The position numbers were made by a program, and so were the translations under genes. Source: Puniceibacterium antarcticum (GTDB lineage: Bacteria; Pseudomonadota; Alphaproteobacteria; Rhodobacterales; Rhodobacteraceae). From it: a stretch of DNA of 50,124 bases. Shown in pieces: positions 8,239-15,664 of this stretch. The first letter of the stretch is position 1, and each line of letters opens with the position of its first letter. Where the stretch lies: assembly GCF_002760615.1 (NCBI RefSeq), contig NZ_AWWI01000019.1:1-50124 (forward strand). The letters are read 5' to 3'. The notes beneath the pieces were generated by a model. That model searched no databases. It was not told where the DNA came from and saw only the letters and a list, made by a program, of their open reading frames with translations.

Positions 8239-9501
8239 ATGAAACCCAAAATCCTTACCACGCTTCCGCTCTATGACCGGCATCAGCTGGTCAGTGATCT
8301 CCTCGCCGGTGTGACCGTTGCCATGGTTGCGCTGCCGCTCAGCATCGCCATTGCCGTCGCCTCGGGCGCAACCCCGGAAAAGGGGCTGATCACCGCGATT
8401 GTCGGTGGTTTCCTGATTTCGCTGCTTGGTGGCAGTCGGGTGCAGATCGGTGGCCCCACTGGTGCCTTCATTGTCGTCGTCTTCGGCGTCATTGTGCAGC
8501 ATGGCTATGACGGCCTTGTCCTGGCCACTTTGATGGCCGGGATCATCATGCTGATCGCGGGCTTCCTGCGCGCGGGCAGCCTTGTCGCTTATGTGCCCGA
8601 ACCGGTGATCAACGGCTTTACCGTCGGCATCGCGATCATCATCGCCACCAGCCAGATCAAGGATCTGTTCGGCCTGTCGGTGGCAGAACTTCCCGCCGAA
8701 TTTGTGGGCAAGATCACAGCGCTCTGGTCCGCCCGCGACACGTTCAGCCCGCCCGCGCTGCTGATCGGGCTGGCCACGATGGTGCTGATCGTCGTGCTGC
8801 GCCGCCTTGCGCCCAAATTTCCCGGGCTGATCGTCGCGGTCGGCCTCACCTCGGCCTGCGTGGCGCTGGCGATCCTGCCGGTCGACACGATCTTTTCTCG
8901 CTTCGGGGCTCTGCCCAACACGCTGCCGCTCCCTGGCTTTCCCGAAATCACCTTCGCGAGGGTTATCGAACTGCTGCCCTCGGCCTTTGTCATCGCCTTT
9001 CTGGCCGGCGTCGAATCGCTTCTGTCTGCGGCCGTCGCGGACCGGATGATCGGCGGCCATTACCGCCCGAATGCCGAAGTGCTCGCTCAGGGCTGCGCCA
9101 ATATCGGCTCTGCGCTGTTTGGCGGGCTGCCCGCAACCGGCGCCATCGCCCGCACCGCAACCAACGTGCGCGCGGGTGGCAAGACGCCCGTGGCGGGCAT
9201 GGTGCATGCCCTGACCATCCTGCTGGTGATGCTGGTGGCTGCCCCCCTGGCCGGATACATGGCGATGCCCGCACTGGCTGGTCTGCTGATCCTGACCGCC
9301 TGGAACATGAGCGAGCCGCACAAATGGCGCGGCTACATGCGCGAACGCATGTCTGACCGCATTCTGCTGCTTCTGACCATGGTGCTGACGGTCTTTGCCG
9401 ATCTCACCGTCGCTATCGGTGTCGGTGTCGCCATCGGCCTTGCGCTGCGCCTGCGCCGTCAAAAGGTCCCGCCCAAGGAATGGTCCACGCCGGATCACTG
9501 A
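8239..9501 (+). CDS. SulP-family anion transporter without STAS domain
   Basis: Inner-membrane transporter of the SulP/SLC26 family, which carries sulfate, bicarbonate or dicarboxylates. The N-terminus LVSDLLAGVTVAMVALPLSIA and the segment RVQIGGPTGAFIVVV are the family's two best-known transmembrane motifs (TM1 and the TM3 substrate region). About ten to twelve hydrophobic segments cover almost the whole 420-residue protein, and it stops about 15 residues after the last one, so the usual cytoplasmic C-terminal STAS domain is absent. The ATG at 8239 is chosen because it begins the family-like N-terminus; an upstream in-frame start at 8203 would add 12 unlikely residues. It stands alone, convergent with the glycosyltransferase gene. 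The substrate cannot be told from the sequence. Confidence 0.9.
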   Translation: MKPKILTTLPLYDRHQLVSDLLAGVTVAMVALPLSIAIAVASGATPEKGLITAIVGGFLISLLGGSRVQIGGPTGAFIVVVFGVIVQHGYDGLVLATLMAGIIMLIAGFLRAGSLVAYVPEPVINGFTVGIAIIIATSQIKDLFGLSVAELPAEFVGKITALWSARDTFSPPALLIGLATMVLIVVLRRLAPKFPGLIVAVGLTSACVALAILPVDTIFSRFGALPNTLPLPGFPEITFARVIELLPSAFVIAFLAGVESLLSAAVADRMIGGHYRPNAEVLAQGCANIGSALFGGLPATGAIARTATNVRAGGKTPVAGMVHALTILLVMLVAAPLAGYMAMPALAGLLILTAWNMSEPHKWRGYMRERMSDRILLLLTMVLTVFADLTVAIGVGVAIGLALRLRRQKVPPKEWSTPDH

Positions 9502-9591
9502 CGCCTGCTGGACCCATCTCAACGCACCCGCTCTGGGGCGTTGCGGGATGCCGCAGAAAGGCTGCGACGTCAGATCCGGGTTAGGAGGCCC

Positions 9592-10926
9592 TCAGACCTC
9601 TTTCGCCGTGATGTTCTCCGTCTTGACCGCCTGTGTCGCAGGCCTCAGGCGCAGGATTTCCGCCGACAGAACCGCCGCCGTCTGCGCCAGGGTGAACTGC
9701 GCCTCGACCCGGGCACGGCCCCCCAGCGACAGGCGCATCGCGGCCTCTGGGTCGTTGGACAGATCGCGGATCGCCTGCGCCATCATCCGCGGATTGCGCG
9801 GCGGCACCAGCCGCCCCGAAACGCCGTCCTCGATCAGCTCTGGCACACCGCCGGCCTCGGTCGCGATGCATGGCACGCCACAGGCCATCGCCTCCATGCA
9901 GGCCATGCCCAGCGGCTCCTGCCAGCTCGCCTGCGCAAAGATCTGGCTGTCCATCAGCTTTTCGCGCACCGCATCGGGGCTGATCGCCCCCAGCAGTTTC
10001 ACGTGATCGCGCAGGTGCTGATCCTTCAGCTGCTTTTCCAGAACTAGCCGGAAGCCCGTGCCGCCGTCCTCATCCTCGCCCGCGATTTCCAGACGCACAT
10101 CCACACCCTGATCCAGCAGCAGGCGCATGGCATGCAACAGATCCTGATGCCCCTTTTCGGGGCTCAGCCGGGCACAGCTGAACAGCTTGACCGGCTTGCC
10201 GTGGGTGGGGGGCACATAGGGCGCCGTGCGGCTCAGCGCGTCGATATCGACGCCGACTGGCGCAATGCCGACCCGTTCGGGCAGCGCGCCGTCCAAAGCG
10301 GCCTGCAGTTCCATCCACAGCTGCTGCGTGAGGACTGCGCCAAACCCAGCGCCCTGCCATTTGAACCGTTGCCCGGGACCCTGCCCGGACAGCGGACCAT
10401 GCAGCATCAGCGAATACCGCGGCCCGCCCATGCGCCGCGCCAGGGCTGCGATCACCGCCGCCCGCCCGCAGGACTGCACATGGATATGCTCCAGCCGCTC
10501 TGCCCGGGCGCGGCTCAGCAGCTGCTGAGCCGCCGACAGGGTCAGCAGCGCATCGCGTGAAAACCCTAACCCGCCCTGCGCCATCCACAGCGGCAGACCG
10601 CGCGGCAGCAGCCGCGCGAAGCCGCCCAAAGCCGCAGGAACATTTATCCCGCCCAGAAAGGTGGTGCGCGCGATCGCCTCTTCGGCCCAGCCAACCGCCA
10701 GCAGCGGCTCGGGCGGCGGCGTCGACGACAACACATCGACATGGTGCCCCAATGCCTCAAGCGCCCGAATGTCGCGCCAGAAATAGATATGGCTCTGTCC
10801 CGGAAAACGCGGAACAAGATACCCGATCCGCAAAGGATGTCCCAAACGTCGGCCTCTGATGATTTTACCTGTCGCAGCAGCACGACATATGTCGGCAGGT
10901 TTTAGATCATTGCGGGAAATGACCAT
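9592..10926 (-). CDS. GT4-type glycosyltransferase
   Basis: Cytoplasmic or membrane-associated retaining glycosyltransferase of the GT-B fold, likely adding a sugar in exopolysaccharide, O-antigen or glycolipid synthesis. The N-terminal Rossmann part begins with RIGYLVPRFPGQSHIYFWRD, a segment seen in WcaL-like enzymes. The C-terminal domain (about residues 240-440) has the GT4 pattern: SCARLSPEKGHQDLLHA, then a run EPLGMACMEAMACG followed by VPCIATEAGGVPELI, which contains the nucleotide-sugar-binding E-x7-E motif. The start is the ATG at 10926; the frame is open to 11091 but the extra residues are Arg-rich and unlike the family. It is not within a polysaccharide cluster in this window, so acceptor and sugar are unknown. 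Convergent with the SulP gene. Confidence 0.87.
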   Translation of the reverse strand: MVISRNDLKPADICRAAATGKIIRGRRLGHPLRIGYLVPRFPGQSHIYFWRDIRALEALGHHVDVLSSTPPPEPLLAVGWAEEAIARTTFLGGINVPAALGGFARLLPRGLPLWMAQGGLGFSRDALLTLSAAQQLLSRARAERLEHIHVQSCGRAAVIAALARRMGGPRYSLMLHGPLSGQGPGQRFKWQGAGFGAVLTQQLWMELQAALDGALPERVGIAPVGVDIDALSRTAPYVPPTHGKPVKLFSCARLSPEKGHQDLLHAMRLLLDQGVDVRLEIAGEDEDGGTGFRLVLEKQLKDQHLRDHVKLLGAISPDAVREKLMDSQIFAQASWQEPLGMACMEAMACGVPCIATEAGGVPELIEDGVSGRLVPPRNPRMMAQAIRDLSNDPEAAMRLSLGGRARVEAQFTLAQTAAVLSAEILRLRPATQAVKTENITAKEV

Positions 10927-11044
10927 AGGGTACTGACCCAGCCCTGGCGCAGAGAGGGCGGATTTTTGAAATGTGTGGCCCGTTTGGTACGTTCTGACAG
11001 GCGCGCGATTGCGCCCGCCGGCGCCGCTTGGGCGAATCCGCGCC

Positions 11045-11389
11045 TCAGCCGTGCTCGGCCAGACTGTCCTGCGGCGCCTGCGCGCGCTCAAACATGCCGT
11101 AGTCTCGGATCACGTGGCACACCTTCAGCGTGTAATCGGAAAACACCCCGGCGCGGCCACGGCTTTGTGCCCCGCGATGGGCGTGCAGGCAGCGCCAGCG
11201 CGCCACCGCCGCCTCATCCTCGAAATAGCTGATCGACAGCAGCTTGCCCGGGGTGGTCAGGCTCTGGAACCGCTCGACCGACAGAAAGCCTTCGACCTCT
11301 TCCACCATCGGCCGCATGGCCGCAGCGATATCAAGGTATTCCTCGCGGCGCCCCTCCGCCGGAATCACTTCGAATATGATCGCGATCAT
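11045..11389 (-). CDS. Antibiotic biosynthesis monooxygenase (ABM)-domain protein
   Basis: Small ferredoxin-like alpha+beta barrel protein of 114 residues. The first half, MIAIIFEVIPAEGRREEYL followed by a segment ending in VEGFLSVERFQSL, and the FEDEAAVARWR helix are typical of ABM/DUF4188-like dimeric barrels. Members include quinol or aromatic monooxygenases and heme-degrading enzymes, but many have no known reaction and none is claimed here. The ATG at 11389 is preferred because AGGAG is found 7 bases upstream; the longer open frame to 11605 overlaps the divergent cupin gene. The residue CLHAHRGAQSRGR near position 80 resembles the common W-x-x-x-x-H-x-x-A-Q-x-x-G-R stretch of Rhodobacterales homologues. 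Confidence 0.82.
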   Translation of the reverse strand: MIAIIFEVIPAEGRREEYLDIAAAMRPMVEEVEGFLSVERFQSLTTPGKLLSISYFEDEAAVARWRCLHAHRGAQSRGRAGVFSDYTLKVCHVIRDYGMFERAQAPQDSLAEHG

Positions 11390-11451
11390 GATGTTCTCCT
11401 CAAAACCTGCGCGCACCCTGCGCAGACCGGCCCGCTCTGACAAGCTGAACC

Positions 11452-11480
11452 CTTCATCTGCCCCCCAAATATCCCGGGGG
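11452..11480 (-). repeat. Dispersed intergenic repeat, copy D (GATATTTG type)
   Basis: Read on the minus strand this site contains CCCCCGGGATATTTGG, then GGGGGCAGATGAAG. A near copy on the plus strand is at 26369-26396. The layout (G-A/G-TATTTG, a short purine spacer, AGA-x-GAAG) matches that of the 25-bp repeat at 14749, 36611 and 39547. It lies between the divergent ABM and cupin genes, about 60 bp upstream of the ABM start. Confidence 0.6.
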
Positions 11481-11563
11481 ACGCCCGCAGGGCGGGGGGC
11501 AGAGCCCCCTTGCGCCCGGGCCGAAATCACCGCCAGATGACAGTGCACAGCACCGGAGCCCCC

Positions 11564-11899
11564 ATGCACATCCTCCCCGTCAGCCCCTCTGTTCCCGCCG
11601 AACATGACTCCCCCGCGCCCGACCGGCTGATTTCAGGCGATCCGCAGTTCACCACCTGGAACCTCGAATCGGCCGACGGCCTTTATTGCGGCATCTGGCG
11701 GGCGACCCCGGGCAAATGGCACGTCTCTTATGACGAATGGGAATACTGCCGCATCCTCTCGGGGGTCTCGATCCTGACCGAAACCGGCCAGCCGCCCCAG
11801 ACCTACACCGCAGGCGACAGCTTCATCCTGCGCCCCGGCTTCACCGGCACCTGGGAGGTGCTGGAAACCACCACAAAGGATTACGTCATCCGCCTCTGA
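11564..11899 (+). CDS. Cupin-domain protein (Cupin_3, ureidoglycine aminohydrolase-like)
   Basis: Single-domain cupin of 112 residues, close to the family's usual 110-120. It has the pattern of the Cupin_3/DUF861 group: an N-terminal strand with GIWRATPGKWHVSY, then EWEYCRILSGVSILTE (first cupin box) and YTAGDSFILRPGFTGTWEV (second box with G-D and P-G-F-x-G-x-W). Members are often small enzymes or ligand binders; the reaction is unknown. The ATG at 11564 has GGAG five bases upstream and is preferred to the ATG at 11537. It diverges from the ABM gene and is convergent with the histidine kinase gene downstream, 33 bp away. Confidence 0.85.
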   Translation: MHILPVSPSVPAEHDSPAPDRLISGDPQFTTWNLESADGLYCGIWRATPGKWHVSYDEWEYCRILSGVSILTETGQPPQTYTAGDSFILRPGFTGTWEVLETTTKDYVIRL

Positions 11900-11932
11900 C
11901 CCGGCGCACCCCACCGGGCGCGCCCATAGGCC

Positions 11933-13120
11933 TCAGACTGCGTCGGGCATGCTAAAGGTGAACACCGTCCAGCCTTCGCTGGCAGTGACATCCAGCACCC
12001 CGCCATGGCCCTTCGCAATCTCGGACGAGATATAGAGACCCAGCCCCAGACCTCTGCCGCGGGGGCGGTCCGACAGCTGCTCGAACGGCTGGAACAGCGT
12101 TGCGATCATCTCTGGCGGAATCGGCTCGCCCCGGTTTGCGACCGCAATGACCAGCGCTCCGTCGCGCACCCGCGCCGTGACGCGGATCTCCTCGCCCTGC
12201 GCGCCGTGGGTGACGGCATTGCCCAGAAGGTTGGACACCATCTGTGCCAGCCGCGCGCGGTCACATCGCACCTGCTCCGGCAGATCGATATCCGCCAGAA
12301 TCTCCACCTCGGGTGATACGGCGTCCAGCTCGGCGATGATCTCCTGCAGCGTCACGGCCAGATCGCCGGTCAGCTGCGGCACGATCTCGATCCCGCCGCC
12401 CTGCCGGGACCGCGCGGCATACAGCAGATTCTCGATCAGATCCGACATGCGCTGCACCGATCCGCGCATCAGCGTCGCGATGTTCTGGCCCTTTTCGCTC
12501 AGCCCGGTGCGGTCCAGCATCCGGAACCCGGCATTCAGAACGCTGACCGGGTTGCGCAGATCATGGGCCAGAATCGCGATGAACCGCTCCTGCACCTCGG
12601 ACAGATGGCGCTCGCGTTCCACCGCCTCTTCGGACTGGCGCAGCTGTTCATCCGCATCCAGCCCCTGACCGATCAGCGCCGCGAACATCCGGAACATCGA
12701 CAGCACCCGCGGATCGCTCAGCTTGCGCGGGGCGGGATCAATCGCGCAGAGCGTGCCGAAAAACCGCCCGTCCGCCCGCGTGATCGGGACCGAGATATAG
12801 CTGCGCAGCCCGTAGCGCGCAGGTGTGTGATGGTCGCGATACACCTCATCGTTGGCGGCATCGTCGATGACGATCTCCGACTCCGATTCGCGGACCTGAT
12901 GGCACAGCGTGCTTTCCACCTCCAGCTCACTGCCCGGGTGCAGGCCGAACGCCATTGTGTCCAGCGCGCGGCAGGTCACCCAGCGCGAGTCTGTCACCCG
13001 CGCCACCGCGGCAAAGCCCATGCCGGTGGCCAGCAACACGGTTTCAAGGATGACAGGCACCTGGGGGCTGCGTCCGATTGCGTCAATATCCGCTTGGAAC
13101 GGGTGGGGTTCCGCGGCCAT
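11933..13120 (-). CDS. Soluble GAF-domain sensor histidine kinase
   Basis: Cytoplasmic two-component sensor: no transmembrane helix is visible. A GAF domain spans about residues 17-155 with SYISVPITRADGRFFGTLC, the standard core strand of GAF sensor domains. A short helical linker leads to the HisKA domain, where the phospho-accepting His186 sits in AILAHDLRNPV. The HATPase_c domain shows the N-box QMVSNLLGNAVTHG and the G-box RGRGLGLGLYISSEIAKGHGG. The ATG at 13120 is chosen; an in-frame TTG at 13132 would add four residues, and neither has a strong ribosome-binding site. No response regulator gene is adjacent, so the partner is elsewhere. The GAF ligand is unknown (light, redox or small molecules are all known in the family). 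Confidence 0.92.
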   Translation of the reverse strand: MAAEPHPFQADIDAIGRSPQVPVILETVLLATGMGFAAVARVTDSRWVTCRALDTMAFGLHPGSELEVESTLCHQVRESESEIVIDDAANDEVYRDHHTPARYGLRSYISVPITRADGRFFGTLCAIDPAPRKLSDPRVLSMFRMFAALIGQGLDADEQLRQSEEAVERERHLSEVQERFIAILAHDLRNPVSVLNAGFRMLDRTGLSEKGQNIATLMRGSVQRMSDLIENLLYAARSRQGGGIEIVPQLTGDLAVTLQEIIAELDAVSPEVEILADIDLPEQVRCDRARLAQMVSNLLGNAVTHGAQGEEIRVTARVRDGALVIAVANRGEPIPPEMIATLFQPFEQLSDRPRGRGLGLGLYISSEIAKGHGGVLDVTASEGWTVFTFSMPDAV

Positions 13121-13265
13121 AAGAGTGTCCAAGCGTGCAAATCCATGACATGAGAATAGTTTGTAACAATTCTAAACGCGCCTCGGGAAATTGCAATCCA
13201 CCCCCACCATAGCGACCCAACTGACCTCGGGGCGCGCAGGGTGCTCGGCATCCGCCACTCTCGCT

Positions 13266-13292
13266 CAGGGCGCGCGAAAACCGCGCGCCCTG
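13266..13292 (-). terminator. Strong hairpin downstream of creatinase gene
   Basis: A perfect 11-bp stem, CAGGGCGCGCG (13266-13276) and its complement at 13282-13292, has a 5-base loop that reads GTTTT on the minus strand. It lies 68 bp beyond the creatinase stop. No U-run follows, so the efficiency is uncertain. Confidence 0.6.
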
Positions 13293-13359
13293 ATGTGTCT
13301 CAGCTGCCGGATGACAGCCATACGCAAACCATACGCTTTCCATACGGCTTCCAGTCCCC

Positions 13360-14565
13360 TCAGACGACGTTGAAACCGGGGCCATAGGGGTAGTGTGTGA
13401 TGTCCTCGGCCCCGTCTTCTGTGACCACCAGAATGTCATGTTCGCGGTAGCCCCCGGCACCCGGCTGACCCGCCGGAATCGTCAGCATCGGCTCCATCGA
13501 AATGACCATGCCCGGCTCCAGCACCGTGTCGATATCCTCGCGCAGCTCCAGCCCCGCCTCCCGGCCGTAGAAATGCGACAGCACCCCGAAGGAATGGCCA
13601 TAGCCAAAAGTCCGGTATTGCAACAGGTCCCGATCTGCGAGGAAGTCATTGATTTTATGTGTGATTTCAGAACAGCTTGCTCCGGGCTTCAGCAGCGACA
13701 TGCCAAATTCATGCGTCGCCACATTCGCCTCCCAGACCTTGAGCGAGGCATCATCGACCTCTCCCACAAACAGGGTCCGCTCCAGCGCGGTGTAATACCC
13801 CGAGATCATGGGGAAGGTGTTCAGCGACAGAATATCGCCGCGTTCCAGCACCCGCCCGGTGACCGGATTATGAGCCCCATCGGTGTTCAGCCCCGACTGA
13901 AACCACACCCAGGTGTCGCGATACTCGGCCCCCGGAAACGCCCGCGCAATCTCGACCTCCATCGCATCCCGCCCTGCCATGGCCACGTCGATCTCTCTAA
14001 CCCCTTGGCGGATCGCGTCTTTTATGGCGTATCCCCCCACGTCCGCGACCCGCGCGCCCTCGCGGATCAGGGCGATTTCGGCGGGCGATTTGTGCATCCG
14101 CTGGCGCATCGTGGCCTCATGCACCGCCACCTTGCGCGAGGGCGCCAGAAACGCGTCAAGCTTGGCCAGACCCTGCAGCGTCAGATGATCCTCTTCGAAA
14201 CCAATCACTTGGCCGGTGCCGGTGACCGACAGGATCGCCCGCCAGAAATTGTCGCGCTGCCAGTCGGTATAGGTGATGTTGTCGCCTTGACAGCGCCGCC
14301 ACGGCTGCCCCGCGTCGATCCCTGCCGAAATCGTGACAGATTCGGTCGATGTCACGACAAGCCCATAGGGCCGCCCGAAACTGCAGTACAGAAACCCCGA
14401 ATAATAGGCGATGTTGTGCATCGAGGTGAAGACGCAGGCGGTGACGCCGAGCGTCTCCATGATGCTGCGCAGCCCGGCCAGCCGCGCCTCGTATTCCTCT
14501 GCCGCAAACGGCAAAGCGACCTTTTCACCATTGTGAAAGCGATAGAATTCAGGACGTTGTGTCAT
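13360..14565 (-). CDS. Creatinase (creatine amidinohydrolase), M24 family fold
   Basis: Cytoplasmic enzyme expected to hydrolyse creatine to sarcosine and urea. The 401-residue length equals that of Pseudomonas creatinase and long stretches recall it, such as YCSFGRPYGLVVT, GDNITYTDWQRDN, and YGHSFGVLSHFYGREAGLEL. It has the two-domain pita-bread fold without the metal ligands of aminopeptidases. His232 (in DGAHNPVT), Glu262, Arg335 and Glu358 fall at the numbers known for the Pseudomonas active site, as I recall them. The ATG at 14565 has GGAGG upstream; the longer open frame to 14772 runs into a dispersed repeat and is rejected. Upstream on the same strand is an alpha/beta hydrolase. Sarcosine oxidase genes are not in the window. 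A related guanidino or ectoine-type hydrolase is the only serious alternative. Confidence 0.92.
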   Translation of the reverse strand: MTQRPEFYRFHNGEKVALPFAAEEYEARLAGLRSIMETLGVTACVFTSMHNIAYYSGFLYCSFGRPYGLVVTSTESVTISAGIDAGQPWRRCQGDNITYTDWQRDNFWRAILSVTGTGQVIGFEEDHLTLQGLAKLDAFLAPSRKVAVHEATMRQRMHKSPAEIALIREGARVADVGGYAIKDAIRQGVREIDVAMAGRDAMEVEIARAFPGAEYRDTWVWFQSGLNTDGAHNPVTGRVLERGDILSLNTFPMISGYYTALERTLFVGEVDDASLKVWEANVATHEFGMSLLKPGASCSEITHKINDFLADRDLLQYRTFGYGHSFGVLSHFYGREAGLELREDIDTVLEPGMVISMEPMLTIPAGQPGAGGYREHDILVVTEDGAEDITHYPYGPGFNVV

Positions 14566-14748
14566 GTGACCCTCCAGAAGCATGCCGCCTTTGGGGGTGT
14601 TGTGAAACCTGACCCCACCGCGTGACGGCACAGAAAGGTCCCGGCGTGCAGGACTGGAACAAAGCGCGTGGGGCGCACCCCAAGTGGCGACGCCATCGCC
14701 CCGCTTCGCGCCCAGCGTTAGGCCGGAACATCGCATCGCGCAAGTGTG

Positions 14749-14773
14749 CTTCTTCTCTTTCCAAATACGCAAA
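14749..14773 (-). repeat. 25-bp dispersed repeat, copy C
   Basis: On the minus strand this is TTTGC followed by GTATTTGGAAAGAGAAGAAG, identical over 25 bases to 36611-36635 and 39547-39571 on the plus strand. It starts 21 bp beyond the stop codon of the minus-strand hydrolase gene and has the same orientation as that gene. A GC-rich GGCG-containing stretch precedes it, as in the other copies. Confidence 0.8.
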
Positions 14774-14794
14774 CACGACGCCCGCCACAGGCGC

Positions 14795-15586
14795 CTAGAA
14801 TTCCAGCAGCGTCCGCACCATCACACTTTCGGGGTCCAGCAGGCTGTCGATCACATCGAAATGGTGCTGCCCCGGTTCGACCACATGACCACAGTCCCAG
14901 ACCTCGGCCAGCCATTGCGCCTGATCAAGGAAAGCAGGGCGTTCCTCGGACCCCACCCAGACGGTCACGGGCATCTCGGGCACGGGCTGATAGATCGGGC
15001 TTTCGGCCTTCGCCTCGGCCTTATCCAGCTGAAAATCCACGTTCATCCGCGTCTCGACCAGCGGGCGCAGGTCGGACACCGGTGAGATCGGCATGACATG
15101 CACCAGCCGCTGGCGCACGTCCCTCTCCAGCATCCCGGGCGCCAGCATCCGCGCCACCAGATGCCCGCCCGCAGAATGCCCGACCAGCCGCAGCGGCCCG
15201 GGGATTTCATGTGCGGCCACGGTGATCGCCTGTGCCACTTGACGCGCAATGTCGGAAATGCGCACACGGGGCACCAGATCATAGGACGGCATCATCACCG
15301 CCTGCCCATGCGCCAGAACGCCCGACGCGAAATGCGAAAACAGCGCCCGATCGAACCGCCGCCAGTAGCCGCCGTGCACGAACACCGTCAGACCGGCAGG
15401 GGGCGCATCCGGCAGGAACAGATCCATAGCCTGGCGCGTTCCATGCCCATACATCACTCCCAGCCGCGCCCGCCCCGGCACCGCCATCCGCTTGCGAAAG
15501 GCGTCTGCGGCGGCACTCCAGCGCGGCTCGTAACCCGCCGCGTCAGGAATATAGCTGACATTGTCATACGCGTCGTCCAGGTCCAT
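14795..15586 (-). CDS. Alpha/beta hydrolase, arylformamidase-like
   Basis: Serine hydrolase of the alpha/beta fold, 263 residues. The oxyanion-hole motif HGGYW is followed by the nucleophile elbow GHSAGGHL with the catalytic Ser, and the catalytic His is probably in PGQHHFDVIDSL near the C-terminus. HGGYW with GHSAGGH is typical of the kynurenine formamidase/arylformamidase-like branch, so amide or ester hydrolysis of a small metabolite is likely, but kynurenine use is not supported by neighbours. The ATG at 15586 is preferred because GGGGGA lies just upstream; ATG codons at 15598 and 15637 are alternatives. It lies upstream of the creatinase gene on the same strand but about 230 bp separate them, with a repeat in between, so co-transcription is uncertain. 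It is divergent from the aldehyde dehydrogenase gene. Confidence 0.85.
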   Translation of the reverse strand: MDLDDAYDNVSYIPDAAGYEPRWSAAADAFRKRMAVPGRARLGVMYGHGTRQAMDLFLPDAPPAGLTVFVHGGYWRRFDRALFSHFASGVLAHGQAVMMPSYDLVPRVRISDIARQVAQAITVAAHEIPGPLRLVGHSAGGHLVARMLAPGMLERDVRQRLVHVMPISPVSDLRPLVETRMNVDFQLDKAEAKAESPIYQPVPEMPVTVWVGSEERPAFLDQAQWLAEVWDCGHVVEPGQHHFDVIDSLLDPESVMVRTLLEF

Positions 15587-15664
15587 AACTTCCCCCATCG
15601 TGGCTTCTGGACCATAGCCATAACAGACGATGCCCACGACGCCGCATCAAAACCGGAGACAGAC

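Noticed and set aside
8155-9522. 455-codon frame opposite the SulP gene
   Set aside because: The translation is extremely rich in Asp, Gln, His and Arg, as expected for the antisense of a membrane protein gene.
9519-9543. Imperfect hairpin between the SulP and glycosyltransferase genes
   Set aside because: Arms (AACGCACCC against GGGGCGTT) pair only with a bulge and no U-run follows on either strand, so it was not called a terminator.
15098-15664. N-terminal extension of the aldehyde dehydrogenase frame
   Set aside because: The extra 189 residues are the antisense of the divergent hydrolase; the ribosome-binding site and homology favour 15665.
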